The notes: a model not told the origin generated them from the letters alone. DNA of 64,000 nucleotides from Burkholderiales bacterium (GCA_947464185.1 CANHVY010000008.1:1-64000); one strand, 5' to 3'. Positions 16,147 through 28,282 are shown, counted from the stretch's first letter. Numbers and translations are program-made.

Positions 16147-16608
16147 TCACACCGGGCGCCGGGCCGAGATCACGCGGGTATTCACGCCCGCCCAGTGCAG
16201 GCCACCGAACAGACGCGCATGCTCGATCTTCACGCAGCGGTCCATCACCGAGTCCATCCTGGCGGCACGCGCAATGCCGTCGGCCTCCTGGCTCTTCACC
16301 CCCAGTTGCTGCCACAGGCACTTCGCACCGATGGCCACGGCCGAGCGGGCGATGGGCGGCACGTCAGCCTCGCGCCGGAACACGTCCACCATGTCCACCG
16401 GAAACGGGATGTCCTCCAGCCGGGCGTAGCTCTTCTCGCCCAGGATCTCGGCGTACTTGGGGTTGACCGGGACGACTCGGTAGCCGTGCTGCTGCACGTA
16501 CTTGGCAGCGAAGTAGCTGGGCCGGTGCCACTCGGCCGACAGGCCCACCACCGCGATGGTGCGGCAGTCTTTCAGGGTGCGGCGCAGGCTGGAGATGTCG
16601 TCGGCCAT
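16147..16608 (-). CDS. CoA-binding domain protein (YccU-like)
   Basis: A 153-residue Rossmann-like protein with the CoA-binding fold: IAVVGLSAEWHRPSY at residues 18-32, then VPVNPKYAEILGEKSYARLEDIP and DMVDVFRRE. ATG 16608 follows GGAG by eight bases; the frame open further upstream lacks support. Members such as YccU bind CoA, but their cellular role is unclear. It is the first gene of the seven-gene minus-strand run and is divergent from the riboswitch-controlled gcv operon, about 70 bases from the candidate gcv promoter. Confidence 0.85.
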   Translation of the reverse strand: MADDISSLRRTLKDCRTIAVVGLSAEWHRPSYFAAKYVQQHGYRVVPVNPKYAEILGEKSYARLEDIPFPVDMVDVFRREADVPPIARSAVAIGAKCLWQQLGVKSQEADGIARAARMDSVMDRCVKIEHARLFGGLHWAGVNTRVISARRPV

Positions 16609-16678
16609 GGCTTGATTCTCCGCCGGCCGCAGGGCTTGGAGACCCCGGGAGATCACGGGTGGCGCCTGGGCCCCCGCA

Positions 16679-16684
16679 TATACT
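16679..16684 (+). promoter_or_regulatory. Candidate -10 element for gcvTHP
   Basis: TATACT lies in otherwise GC-rich DNA, 11 bases before the first conserved GGAGAG of the riboswitch. Transcription starting about seven bases downstream would begin just at the aptamer. No clear -35 hexamer is visible at the expected distance. Confidence 0.45.
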
Positions 16685-16689
16685 GGCTG

Positions 16690-16917
16690 TGCCAGGAGAG
16701 AGCACGCACTGCGTGCCGCCGAAGGCGAAGCCGGGACCGAAAGTACCCGGTCGAACGCTCAGGCAAAAGGACTGGCGAGCGGCAGCGGGCTGGAGGGCTC
16801 GTCACCGATCCTCACTGGAGAGAGGCGGCACGCGCTGGGCGCGGCGTCCACCGAAGGGGCAAGCGCTGCAGCGTCCACCAGGCCGCCAGCGTCAATCTCT
16901 CAGGTAAAGCGGACAGC
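16690..16917 (+). promoter_or_regulatory. Tandem glycine riboswitch
   Basis: Two glycine aptamers in series. The first has GGAGAG (16695), CGCCGAAGGCGAAG (about 16718-16730) and the closing GAACGCTCAGGCAAAAGGAC (16753-16772). The second has GGAGAGA (16817), CACCGAAGGGGCAAGC (about 16849-16864) and TCTCTCAGGTAAAGCGGACA (16896-16915). These conserved cores define the glycine riboswitch, which in Proteobacteria normally turns gcv operons on when glycine is plentiful. It ends about 70 bases before gcvT, and that gap would contain the expression platform. This explains the 330-base stretch without a gene from 16657. Confidence 0.96.
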
Positions 16918-16986
16918 GAGGGCAGACCCGAGGACCACCGGCGCGGGCCGGGGCTTCGGCATCACGATGCCCTTGAGGAGAGACCC

Positions 16987-18144
16987 TTGTCCGCTGACCC
17001 CCTCGCCGCCGCTGGCGCACCTGCCTCACAGGCGGAACCGCTCTCCCGCACACCCCTGCACGCCCTGCATGTCGAACTCGGCGCCCGCATGGTGCCTTTT
17101 GCGGGCTACGACATGCCGGTGCAGTACCCGGCAGGCATCCTGGCCGAGCACACGGCCTGCCGCACGGCAGCCGCGCTGTTCGATGTCTCCCACATGGGCC
17201 AGTTGCGCCTGGAAGGCGCTGATGCCGCCGCCGCACTGGAGACCCTGGTGCCGGTGGACGTGCAAGGTCTGGCCGTGGGCAGGCAACGCTACGCCTTCTT
17301 CACGAACGACGCCGGCGGTCTGCTGGACGACCTGATGATCACCCGGCGCGAGACCGACCTGCTGCTGGTGGTCAACGCGGCCTGCAAGGCGGCCGACACG
17401 GCCCATCTGCAACAGCACATCGGTGCGCGCTGCCGCATCGTCCCCCTGCCCGAGCGCGCTTTGCTGGCGCTGCAAGGGCCCTTGGCCGTGGACGCGCTGG
17501 CGCGCCTGGCCCCGGGCGTGCGTGCCCTGACCTTCATGACGGGCGGCGCCTTCACGCTGGAAGGCGCCGAGTGCTACCTCACGCGCTCGGGCTACACAGG
17601 CGAGGACGGCTTCGAGATTTCCGTGCCGGCCGAGGCCGCCGAGCGCGTGGCCCGCGCCCTGCTGGCCCAGCCCGAGGTGCAGCCCGCCGGCCTGGGCGCC
17701 CGTGACACCCTGCGCCTGGAGGCCGGGTTGTGCCTGTACGGCCACGACATCGACACCACCACCACGCCTGTGGAAGCCGGCCTGACCTGGGCCATCCAGA
17801 AAGTGCGCCGCGCTGGCGGCGATCGCGCAGGCGGTTACCCGGGCGCCGCCGTGGTGGATGCTCAACTGGCCAACGGTCCCGCGCGCAAGCGCGCGGGCCT
17901 GGTCGGCCTGGACCGCGTGCCCGTGCGCGAAGGTGCGCCGCTGGTGCTGGCGGACGGACGCGCCGTGGGACGCGTGACCAGCGGCACCGTCGGCCCGACG
18001 GTGAAGCAGCCCATCGCCATGGCCTGGCTCGAAACGGCCCTGGCCTCCGCCGGCACCGACGTCTTCGCCGAAGTGCGCGGCAAGCGCGTGCCCATGCGCG
18101 TGACGGCCATGCCGTTCGCTCCTCATCGCTACCACCGGGGTTGA
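16987..18144 (+). CDS. gcvT: Glycine cleavage system T protein, aminomethyltransferase
   Basis: A 385-residue T protein that moves the methylene group from the aminomethyl-lipoyl H protein to tetrahydrofolate. Family landmarks are MVPFAGYDMPVQY, DVSHMGQL, GGLLDDLMITRR with the folate-contacting Asp, RSGYTGEDGFEI, and AGLVGL near the C-terminus. The start is TTG at 16987 behind GAGGAGAG; no ATG is placed suitably and the next in-frame ATG would delete the folded N-terminus. The frame is open far upstream, but that part overlaps the riboswitch and is not coding. It is first of gcvT-gcvH-gcvP. Confidence 0.95.
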   Translation: MSADPLAAAGAPASQAEPLSRTPLHALHVELGARMVPFAGYDMPVQYPAGILAEHTACRTAAALFDVSHMGQLRLEGADAAAALETLVPVDVQGLAVGRQRYAFFTNDAGGLLDDLMITRRETDLLLVVNAACKAADTAHLQQHIGARCRIVPLPERALLALQGPLAVDALARLAPGVRALTFMTGGAFTLEGAECYLTRSGYTGEDGFEISVPAEAAERVARALLAQPEVQPAGLGARDTLRLEAGLCLYGHDIDTTTTPVEAGLTWAIQKVRRAGGDRAGGYPGAAVVDAQLANGPARKRAGLVGLDRVPVREGAPLVLADGRAVGRVTSGTVGPTVKQPIAMAWLETALASAGTDVFAEVRGKRVPMRVTAMPFAPHRYHRG

Positions 18145-18253
18145 GACCCTGAGCGGTGCCGCGTTCAAGCCACCACGCACGTCGTTCTCCCCGCCAAACC
18201 CTTTCGAACCTCACTGCAACTTCACTGAAGCCTCACTGAAAAGGAACCTCACC

Positions 18254-18628
18254 ATGACAACCATGTTCACCCCTGACCACGAGTGGATCAACATCGAAGA
18301 CCACGACGCCGCCATCGTGGGCATCACGCTGCACGCGCAGGACGCCCTGGGCGATGTGGTGTTTGTGGATCTGCCCGAGGTGGGCGCCACCTTCAAGCAG
18401 GGCGAGCCGGCCGGCGTGGTGGAGTCGGTGAAGGCTGCAGCCGACGTGAAGATGCCCGTCTCGGGCGAGGTGGTCGAGGTCAACGAGGCCCTGCGCGCTG
18501 ACCCGTCGCTGGCCAACAGCGACCCCATGGGCAACGGCTGGTTCTTCAAGGTGAAGGTGTCGGACATGGCCGAGTTCGACCAACTGATGGACCCGCCGGG
18601 CTACGACGCCTTGCTGAAGACGCTGTAA
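18254..18628 (+). CDS. gcvH: Glycine cleavage system H protein
   Basis: A 124-residue lipoyl carrier protein. The lipoylated lysine is Lys60 in ESVKAAADVKMPVSGEV. HEWI near the N-terminus and GNGWFFKVK near the C-terminus are further family marks. It shuttles the aminomethyl group between the P, T and L proteins. It lies 109 bases after gcvT and 69 bases before gcvP; the ribosome site AAGGAA precedes the ATG. The short gap after gcvT contains CCTCACTG/TTCACTGAA mini-repeats of no clear role. Confidence 0.97.
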   Translation: MTTMFTPDHEWINIEDHDAAIVGITLHAQDALGDVVFVDLPEVGATFKQGEPAGVVESVKAAADVKMPVSGEVVEVNEALRADPSLANSDPMGNGWFFKVKVSDMAEFDQLMDPPGYDALLKTL

Positions 18629-18697
18629 AGCACGACCCACCCCCGCCCCAAGCCCTGCCGCCCCGTCCTGCCTGAAGAGCACCGGAGACCGCCTGCC

Positions 18698-21645
<2,948 letters not shown>

Positions 21646-21652
<7 letters not shown>

Positions 21653-21701
21653 AGGGCTGAAGGGCTGAAGGGCTGAAGGGCTGAAGGCCTCAAGGCCTGA
21701 A
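21646..21701 (+). repeat. GGGCTGAA octamer tandem array over the gcvP stop
   Basis: Five perfect copies of GGGCTGAA run from 21646 to 21685, followed by GGCCTCAA and GGCCTGAA. The gcvP TGA is inside the first copy. Because the unit is eight bases, each added or lost copy shifts frame, but this happens after the stop and leaves the protein intact. Likely a replication-slippage repeat. Confidence 0.9.
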
Positions 21702-21769
21702 AGGCTCGACGACACCGCATCGGCAGGCCTGGCCTTGAAGAAGGGCCGCAGGGCTGCCGGCTGCGGGCT

Positions 21770-23059
21770 CTAAGCGGGCGTTCCGGCCTCGGCCCGGGCC
21801 AGGGCCCGCGTGCAGCGCCTGGCGCACAGCCAGCCCAGCGCCGCGGCGGCGCTGGCCGCCCAGAACGTGGGCTCGTAGCCCAGACGCTCGATCATCCAGC
21901 CGCCACCAAAGCCCCCCAGCACGCCTGACAGTCCGTAGCCCAGGATGGTGTAGAGGGCCTGGCCACGACCCCGGGCCCGGCCCGGGAACAGGTGGTGGAT
22001 CAGCGAGATGCAAGCCGCGTGGTGCGCCGCGAAAGTGACCGCGTGCGACACCTGCGCCAGCACCAGCACCCAGCCGAGATGGCCCGCGCCCGCGGTGGCG
22101 GCGAAGCGCGCCGTGGCCACCGCAGCGACCACCTGCAGCCAGCCAGCAGGTGGCAGCCGGGAAAAGAAGCGGCCCTGGGTCCAGAAGAACAGGATCTCCA
22201 CCGCCACGGCCACCGCCCAGAGCGCCCCCACGGCGGACTTCCCGTAACCCAGGTGCACCAGGTAGAGCGAGAAGAACGCATACATCGCCGTGTGGGCCAG
22301 CACCGTGAAGAAGATGGAGGCGAAGAACCACGCCACTTCAGGCTGCCTCAGCAACTGCAGCACTGCAGGGGGCGGCTCATCATGCGCCACCTCTTCATGG
22401 CCCCGAGGCAGCCGCAGGGCCGCCCACAGCAGCAACACGTTCATCCCCGCCACCACCCAGGGAAACGCGCTCACGCCCGCGCGCTCCAGCACGAAGCCGA
22501 AGGCCGTGACCGAGGCGATGAAGCCAACCGAACCCCAAACGCGCACCCGTCCGTACTTGCCTGCATCCAGCCCCTGCCCGTTGCTCAGCAGGTGCGCCAG
22601 GGAGGTCTCGTACAGCGGCACCACCCCGCTGTTGGCCAGGAACAGCAAGGCCGTGACGGCGGCCACGGGCCACAGGCTTTCCACGAACAGCAGGCTGAAG
22701 GCCGAGACCACGCAGCCCGTGCAAGCCAGGCGGATGAGCGTCACGCGCTGGCCGGTGTGGTCGCCCAACCACCCCCAGCCGTAGGGGCCGACGATGCGGG
22801 TGCAGGACTGCAAGGCCGCGATGCCGCCAATGGCAAAGGTGCTGAACCCCAGCTCCTTGAACCACAAGGGCGCGTACGGGTTGAACAGGCCGATGGCCGC
22901 GAAGTAGGTGAAGGACAGCAGCGCGAAGGCCGGCAGCGGTGCCGGCAAGGGCGCCGGCAGCAGCGCCGAAGCTGACTTCAAGCGCCGGGCCTCGACGTCG
23001 ACGGTCTGGACGCCGCTGTCATGCCTGGGCCGCCAGCGGCGGGACCGGGAGGGCCACAT
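21770..23059 (-). CDS. MFS transporter (3-phenylpropionate/HcaT-like family)
   Basis: About 429 residues with twelve hydrophobic segments beginning near residue 35 ([27 protein letters not shown]). [18 protein letters not shown] is the A-like MFS loop between helices 2 and 3. The pattern [21 protein letters not shown] and the overall form resemble the HcaT/YaaU-like group of 12-helix transporters. The substrate is unknown. ATG 23059 lies inside the end of aroC (41-base overlap) and a GTG at 23074 is also possible; no ribosome site clearly decides. It converges on gcvP. Confidence 0.82.
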   Translation of the reverse strand: MWPSRSRRWRPRHDSGVQTVDVEARRLKSASALLPAPLPAPLPAFALLSFTYFAAIGLFNPYAPLWFKELGFSTFAIGGIAALQSCTRIVGPYGWGWLGDHTGQRVTLIRLACTGCVVSAFSLLFVESLWPVAAVTALLFLANSGVVPLYETSLAHLLSNGQGLDAGKYGRVRVWGSVGFIASVTAFGFVLERAGVSAFPWVVAGMNVLLLWAALRLPRGHEEVAHDEPPPAVLQLLRQPEVAWFFASIFFTVLAHTAMYAFFSLYLVHLGYGKSAVGALWAVAVAVEILFFWTQGRFFSRLPPAGWLQVVAAVATARFAATAGAGHLGWVLVLAQVSHAVTFAAHHAACISLIHHLFPGRARGRGQALYTILGYGLSGVLGGFGGGWMIERLGYEPTFWAASAAAALGWLCARRCTRALARAEAGTPA

Positions 23060-24116
23060 CGCCGCACTGGGCACGGTGGCGCAACGCGTGGTCCATCAGC
23101 ACCAGGGCCAGCATCGCCTCGGCGATGGGCGTGGCGCGTATGCCCACGCAGGGATCGTGTCGGCCGAAGGTCTCCACCGTGGCGGGCTCACCGGCACGGT
23201 CCACCGAGCGGCGAGGCAGCCGGATCGAACTGGTGGGCTTGATGGCAATGGACACCTCGATGTCCTGCCCGGTGGAGATGCCACCGAGCACGCCGCCTGC
23301 GTGGTTGCTTGCAAACCCTGCGGGGGTGAGTTCATCGCCGTGCACGCTGCCCCGCTGCGCCACCACGCCCACGCCGTCGCCAATCTCCACGGCCTTGACG
23401 GCGTTGATGCCCATCATGGCGTAGGCGATGTCGGCGTCGAGCTTGTCGTACAGGGGCTCGCCCCAGCCGGCTGGCACGCCGCGCGCCACCACGCGGATGC
23501 GGGCCCCGCAGGAGTCGCCCGACTTGCGCAGCGCGTCCATGAAGGCCTCCAGCGCGGGGATCTGGCTGGCATTGGCGGCAAAGAAGGGGTTGTGCGGGAT
23601 GTGGGACTCGTCCTCGAACGGAATCTCCATCTCCCCCAGGGCCGTCATCCAGCCCGTGACCGTCAGGCCGTGCTGCGCACGCAACCACTTGCGGGCCACC
23701 GCACCCGCGGCCACCATGGGGGCCGTCAGGCGGGCCGAGGAACGTCCGCCTCCGCGGGGATCCCGCAGCCCGTACTTGCGCCAGTAGGTGTAGTCGGCAT
23801 GGCCGGGGCGAAAGGTGTCCAGCAGGTTGCCGTAGTCCTTGCTGCGCTGGTCGGTGTTGCGGATCAGCAGGCAGATCGGGGTGCCCGTGGTCTGCCCTTC
23901 GTACACGCCCGAGAGAATCTCCACCTGGTCAGGCTCGTTGCGCTGCGTCACGTGACGGCTGGTGCCCGGGCGGCGGCGGTCCAGATCGGGCTGGATGTCA
24001 GCCTCCGACAAGGCCATGCCCGGGGGGCACCCGTCAATGACGCAACCGATGGCGGGGCCGTGGCTTTCGCCGAAATTCGTGACGCGAAAGAGTTCGCCAA
24101 AGGTGGATCCGGACAT
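23019..24116 (-). CDS. aroC: Chorismate synthase
   Basis: A 365-residue enzyme catalysing the last common step of aromatic synthesis, conversion of 5-enolpyruvylshikimate-3-phosphate to chorismate with reduced FMN. Signature stretches are [37 protein letters not shown], and [14 protein letters not shown] near the C-terminus. The length is normal for the monofunctional bacterial type. The end overlaps the MFS gene. It follows the CBS-domain gene by 54 bases. Confidence 0.97.
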   Translation of the reverse strand: MSGSTFGELFRVTNFGESHGPAIGCVIDGCPPGMALSEADIQPDLDRRRPGTSRHVTQRNEPDQVEILSGVYEGQTTGTPICLLIRNTDQRSKDYGNLLDTFRPGHADYTYWRKYGLRDPRGGGRSSARLTAPMVAAGAVARKWLRAQHGLTVTGWMTALGEMEIPFEDESHIPHNPFFAANASQIPALEAFMDALRKSGDSCGARIRVVARGVPAGWGEPLYDKLDADIAYAMMGINAVKAVEIGDGVGVVAQRGSVHGDELTPAGFASNHAGGVLGGISTGQDIEVSIAIKPTSSIRLPRRSVDRAGEPATVETFGRHDPCVGIRATPIAEAMLALVLMDHALRHRAQCGDVALPVPPLAAQA

Positions 24117-24170
24117 GCGCGGATTGTAGGCAGGCCCCCTTCGCGCGGGGCCGGGCCGGCGCCGGCAACC

Positions 24171-24638
24171 TCAGGCGTCTGCTGCGGGCTTCGCGGCGCC
24201 GTCTTCCACCGGCCAGTCGCGGATGTAGGCCTTGAGCATGCGGTTCTCGAAGTCCTGCGCGTCCACCACGGCCTTGGCCACGTCGTAAAACGAGATGACT
24301 CCCATCAACGTGCGCTTTTCCATCACCGGCATGTAGCGGGCGTGACGCTGCAGCATCATGCGGCGCACCTCGTCCATCTCGGTCTCTGGCGTGCAGGTCA
24401 ACGGCGCGTCGTCCATCACCGTACGCACGATGCTCGTGCCCACCCCGCCACCGTTGCGCACCACTGCCGCGATCACCTCGCGGAAGGTGAGCATGCCCAC
24501 CAGATCGCCATGCTCCATCACCACCAGCGAGCCGATGTCCAGTTCGGCCATCTGCGTCAGCGCCTCGGCCAGCGCACGGTCCGGTGTGGTGGTGAACAGC
24601 GTGCTGCCCTTGACGCGCAGGATGTCGCTGACCTTCAT
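24171..24638 (-). CDS. CBS domain pair protein
   Basis: A 155-residue protein made of two CBS motifs, about residues 10-65 (TTTPDRALAEALTQMAELDIGSLVVME) and 80-135 (CTPETEMDEVRRMMLQRHARYMPVMEKRTLMGVISFYDV). Stand-alone CBS pairs usually bind adenosine nucleotides and regulate partners; no partner is evident here. A strong GGAGGAA ribosome site precedes ATG 24638. It is upstream of aroC in the same direction and divergent from the 24780 sulfhydrylase. Confidence 0.9.
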   Translation of the reverse strand: MKVSDILRVKGSTLFTTTPDRALAEALTQMAELDIGSLVVMEHGDLVGMLTFREVIAAVVRNGGGVGTSIVRTVMDDAPLTCTPETEMDEVRRMMLQRHARYMPVMEKRTLMGVISFYDVAKAVVDAQDFENRMLKAYIRDWPVEDGAAKPAADA

Positions 24639-24779
24639 GGCGGGTTCCTCCGTTGGCCTGGTGGTGGACCGGGGCTGGGGCCCGGCGTCCCGGCACCGCA
24701 GCCACGCACCGAGGACGGTTCAATATAGCCCACAATCCCTGGCAAATCACCCCGTTTCACCCTGATTGGAGGCCTGTAC

Positions 24780-26123
24780 ATGGCCGGAGCCGCTGACCCC
24801 GGATTCGACACCCTGGCACTGCACGCAGGGGCCGCCCCAGACCCAGCCACAGGTGCACGGGCCACGCCCATCCACCTGAGCACCAGCTTCGTCTTCGAAA
24901 GCAGCGACCACGCAGCAGCGCTGTTCAACATGGAGCGCGCGGGCCACGTCTACAGCCGCATCAGCAATCCCACGAATGCCGTGTTCGAGGAACGGATGGC
25001 GGCGCTGGAGGGCGGCGTGGGTGCCATCGCCACGGCCAGCGGCCAGGCCGCGCTGCACCTGGCCATCGCCACGCTGGCGGGCGCGGGCTCCCACATCGTG
25101 TCTTCGGCAGCCCTGTATGGCGGCTCCCACAACCTGCTGCACTACACGCTGCGGCGTTTCGGCATCGAGACCACCTTCGTGCGTCCAGGCGACATCGACG
25201 CCTGGCGCGCGGCGATTCGCCCGAACACCCGGCTGCTGTTCGGCGAGACCCTGGGCAATCCGGGGCTGGACGTGCTCGACATCCCCACCATCAGCGCCCT
25301 CGGCCGGGAGGCCGGCGTGCCGCTGCTGGTGGACGCCACCTTCACCACGCCCTGGCTGATGCGGCCCTTCGAGCACGGGGCGGCACTGGTCTTCCACTCG
25401 GCCACGAAATTCCTGTCGGGCCATGGCACCGTCATCGGCGGCGTGGTGATCGATGGCGGACAGTTCGACTGGGAAGCCGCCGGCCGCCACCCCGAGCTGA
25501 CCACGCCCTATGAGGGCTTTCACGGCATGGTGTTCACGGAAGAGAGCACCACCAGCGCCTTCCTGCTGAGGGCTCGCCGTGAAGGCCTGCGGGACTTCGG
25601 CGCCTGCATGAGCCCGCACACGGCCTGGCTGATGCTGCAGGGGCTGGAGACCCTGCCCTTGCGCATGGAGCGGCACGTGGCCAATGCGCGCAAGGTGGTC
25701 GCCTTCCTGGCCGCGCACCCGCTGGTCGAGCGCGTGGGCTACCCCGAACTGGAAAGCCACCCGGACCACCTGCTGGCGCGCCGGTTGCTGCCGCGCGGCT
25801 GCGGCTCGGTGTTCAGCTTCGACCTGCGGGGCAGCCGCGAGCAAGGCAAGGCCTTCATCGAGGCGCTCAAGATCTTCTCCCACCTGGCCAACGTGGGCGA
25901 CTGCCGCTCGCTGGTCATCCACCCGGCCTCGACCACCCACTTCCGGCTGGATGACGAGGCCCTGAAGCGCGCGGGCATCGGTGCCGGCACGATCCGCCTG
26001 TCCATCGGGTTGGAAGACGCTGATGATCTGATCGATGACCTCAAGCGCGCCCTGAAGGCAGCGGAGAAGGCCGCGGGGCGCGCCAAGGCAAGCCCCACCA
26101 AGGTGGCGGAGGCGAAGCCATGA
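24780..26123 (+). CDS. O-acetylhomoserine sulfhydrylase-type PLP enzyme (copy 2)
   Basis: A 447-residue Cys/Met-metabolism PLP enzyme, also MetY length. PLP lysine 210 lies in FHSATKFLSGHGT. ISNPT, GETLGNPGLDVLD and the MetY-type RREGLRDFGACMSPHTAWLMLQGLETL follow. It is usually annotated as O-acetyl- or O-succinylhomoserine sulfhydrylase and is a likely direct-sulfhydrylation enzyme for homocysteine. Unlike copy 1 it has no low-complexity insert. The C-terminal tail (KAAEKAAGRAKASPTKVAEAKP) is Lys/Ala-rich. The stop overlaps the hydrolase start (ATGA). Which copy serves methionine synthesis cannot be told from sequence. Confidence 0.9.
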   Translation: MAGAADPGFDTLALHAGAAPDPATGARATPIHLSTSFVFESSDHAAALFNMERAGHVYSRISNPTNAVFEERMAALEGGVGAIATASGQAALHLAIATLAGAGSHIVSSAALYGGSHNLLHYTLRRFGIETTFVRPGDIDAWRAAIRPNTRLLFGETLGNPGLDVLDIPTISALGREAGVPLLVDATFTTPWLMRPFEHGAALVFHSATKFLSGHGTVIGGVVIDGGQFDWEAAGRHPELTTPYEGFHGMVFTEESTTSAFLLRARREGLRDFGACMSPHTAWLMLQGLETLPLRMERHVANARKVVAFLAAHPLVERVGYPELESHPDHLLARRLLPRGCGSVFSFDLRGSREQGKAFIEALKIFSHLANVGDCRSLVIHPASTTHFRLDDEALKRAGIGAGTIRLSIGLEDADDLIDDLKRALKAAEKAAGRAKASPTKVAEAKP

Positions 26124-26932
26124 AACTGCAGGTCCAAGACCGCACCGCCTACGCCTACACAGGCGGCAAGCCTTTCGACGCGGGACTGCCGGCTGTCGTC
26201 TTCGTCCACGGCGCGCTGCACGACCACAGCTGCTGGAACCTGCTGGCACGCTGGTGCGCCCACCACGGCCGCAGCGTGCTCGCGCTGGACATCCCCGGCC
26301 ACGGCCGCAGCGACGGGCCGCCCCTCACGGACATCGAGTCCCTGGGCACCTGGGTGCTGCAGGTGATGGCTGCCGCGGGGCTGCAGCAGGCGGCCCTGGT
26401 GGGCCACAGCATGGGCTCGCTGGCGGTGCTGGAAGCTGCGGCCCAATCACCCGCAGCCGCCTCGCAGCTGGTGCTGCTGGGCACCGCCTACCCGATGCAG
26501 GTTTCCGATGCCCTGCTGGCCACGGCGCGCGACGACCCCCTGCAGGCCATCGACCTCGTCAACAGCTGGTCTTACTCCAGCACCGCCTCCAAGCCCTCCT
26601 TCCCAGGCCCGGGCAACTGGCTGCACGGCACCAACCGCGCCCTCATGCGCCGCATGCAGGCGGGGTGGACGGGCGGCAACCTCTTCCACCTGGAGTTCTC
26701 CATGTGCAACGGGTACCGGGGTGCGGAGGCAGCGGCCGCTCGCCTGGCCTGCCCGACAGACTGCATCCTGGGTGCAGCGGACCAGATGACTCCTGCTCGC
26801 AGCGGCCAGGCACTGGCCCGGTTGCTGGGCGCAACGGTGCACACCGTGCCTGCGGGCCACAACCTGATGGTCGAGGCCCCCGACGCGGTTCTCTCATCCC
26901 TGCGCGCGGCCTTGGACGCTGAGAAAGCCTGA
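26120..26932 (+). CDS. Alpha/beta hydrolase
   Basis: A 270-residue alpha/beta-hydrolase-fold protein. HGALHD (about 30-35) is the oxyanion-type HG motif, the nucleophile is Ser97 in GHSMGS, an acidic residue is likely in GAADQMTP, and the catalytic His is in AGHNLMVEAP. It starts in an ATGA overlap with the sulfhydrylase gene, so they are probably translated together. The substrate is unknown; an ester or homoserine-derived compound is possible but unsupported. It is not a MetX, which would be longer and have a different nucleophile context. Confidence 0.87.
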   Translation: MKLQVQDRTAYAYTGGKPFDAGLPAVVFVHGALHDHSCWNLLARWCAHHGRSVLALDIPGHGRSDGPPLTDIESLGTWVLQVMAAAGLQQAALVGHSMGSLAVLEAAAQSPAAASQLVLLGTAYPMQVSDALLATARDDPLQAIDLVNSWSYSSTASKPSFPGPGNWLHGTNRALMRRMQAGWTGGNLFHLEFSMCNGYRGAEAAAARLACPTDCILGAADQMTPARSGQALARLLGATVHTVPAGHNLMVEAPDAVLSSLRAALDAEKA

Positions 26933-26966
26933 CCAAAGGTCACCCGGCGGAGCCTGCGAGGGGCGC

Positions 26967-28262
26967 TCAGGGTGACGCAGAGGCAAGGCCCGCCCGCGGC
27001 TCGTTCAACAAGGGCATCAACTCGGCCAGACGCCAGTTGTCCAGGCCGGTGCGGCTTCTGAAGGCGGCCAGGGCTGGATCCGGCTTGAGCAGCAGGGCAT
27101 CCACCAGCGGAGCAGCCGGCGTCTCGTGCAGATCGACCAGCAGCACCCACCGCTGCGGCGCAGGCTCGTCCAGCCGGGACACCCACCCCAGCGCCGCCAG
27201 ATCGTCCATCAGGGGTTCCAGCGCCATGGCATCGACCGCCAGGGCTTCGGACAGGGTGTCCAGATCCCTGCCACGGGCGGTGGTGCGCCGTGCCCGGTCG
27301 AGTGCCTCCAGCAGCCGCAGGGCCTGGCGGAATTCGACCCCCGGGCCTGCCCACGGACGTGCCGTTCGGCCCAGCAGCACAGGCGCGTAAGCCGCGATCA
27401 CCGCCCCCAGCAGCACCACGACCCACAGCAGATACACCCACAGCAGCAGGATGGGCAGGATGGAAAAGGCGCCATAGACCGAGGTCAGCGCCGGCACCGC
27501 ACCCACGTACCAGACCAGGCCCTTCTTGGCCACCTCGATGCCCACGCCGACGAAGAGGCCGCCGGCCAGCGCATGCCGCCAGCGCACTGCAGTGTTGGGC
27601 ACGAAATGGAACAGGCCGGCCGCCACCAGCACCAGCAGCAGGAACTGCACCAGGTCCAGCAGCAGGCCGAAGCTGCCCGGCATGGCGCCCGCCCAGACGC
27701 GGGTGGCCGACAGCACCGTGGAGGTCAACGTCAGGCTGGCCCCCAGGGCCAGGGGCCCCACCGTGAGGGCGGCCCAGTAGATGAGCAGGCGGCGCCCCAA
27801 GGAGCGGGGTCGGCGCACCCGCCAGATGGCGTTGAGGGTGCGGTCGATGGTCATGATCAATGCCAAGACCGTGACCGCCAGCGCGGCCAGGCCCATCGCA
27901 CCCAGGCGGCTGGCCTTGCCTGCGAATTGGGTCAACGCCGACAAGACTGGCCGCGCGATCGTGTCAGGCACCAGGTTTTGCAGGAACAGGCGTTCCAGCG
28001 CACCCTGGAAGGTGCTGAACATCGGAAACGCCGTGAAGAGGGCCAGCGTCACCGTCAGCAGCGGCACCAATGCAATGAGCGTGGTGAAGGTCAGACTCCC
28101 GGCGGTCATGCCCAGACGCTCCTCACGGAAGCGCTGCGCCAGCAACCTGAACAACTGCAGGCGATCCGCCAGCCGCTGCCCTGGCTGCGGGTTCAGCCCT
28201 TCACGCCCGTCCCTGCCTGCAGCCGAGTTCATGTCCAGAGGGGGCGAAGGGGGCATGTCCAT
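26967..28262 (-). CDS. YihY/virulence factor BrkB family inner-membrane protein
   Basis: About 431 residues with six hydrophobic helices between about residues 60 and 300, the YihY fold. FREERLGMTAGSLTFTTLIALVPLLTV is the first conserved segment, and SVYGAFSILPILLLWVYLLWVVVLLGAVIAAY closes the membrane part. A soluble C-terminal domain of ~120 residues follows, as in many betaproteobacterial members. The old name RNase BN is not supported by its sequence. The start is uncertain: ATG 28262, 28256 or 28232 (MNSAAG). It is divergent from the DUF2069 gene with 18 bases between starts. Confidence 0.86.
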   Translation of the reverse strand: MDMPPSPPLDMNSAAGRDGREGLNPQPGQRLADRLQLFRLLAQRFREERLGMTAGSLTFTTLIALVPLLTVTLALFTAFPMFSTFQGALERLFLQNLVPDTIARPVLSALTQFAGKASRLGAMGLAALAVTVLALIMTIDRTLNAIWRVRRPRSLGRRLLIYWAALTVGPLALGASLTLTSTVLSATRVWAGAMPGSFGLLLDLVQFLLLVLVAAGLFHFVPNTAVRWRHALAGGLFVGVGIEVAKKGLVWYVGAVPALTSVYGAFSILPILLLWVYLLWVVVLLGAVIAAYAPVLLGRTARPWAGPGVEFRQALRLLEALDRARRTTARGRDLDTLSEALAVDAMALEPLMDDLAALGWVSRLDEPAPQRWVLLVDLHETPAAPLVDALLLKPDPALAAFRSRTGLDNWRLAELMPLLNEPRAGLASASP

Positions 28263-28282
28263 GCTGGCTATGATGCCAGCAT
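28261..28282. repeat. 8-bp perfect inverted repeat spanning divergent starts
   Basis: ATGCTGGC (28261-28268) and GCCAGCAT (28275-28282) are exact inverse complements around TATGAT. The repeat overlaps the DUF2069 start codon and the most upstream candidate start of the YihY gene. It could be an operator or an RNA hairpin; there is no room for ordinary promoters between the starts. Confidence 0.5.

Noticed and set aside
16114..16986. Upstream extension of the gcvT reading frame
   Set aside because: It runs through the glycine riboswitch and the antisense of the CoA-binding gene; TTG 16987 has the ribosome site.
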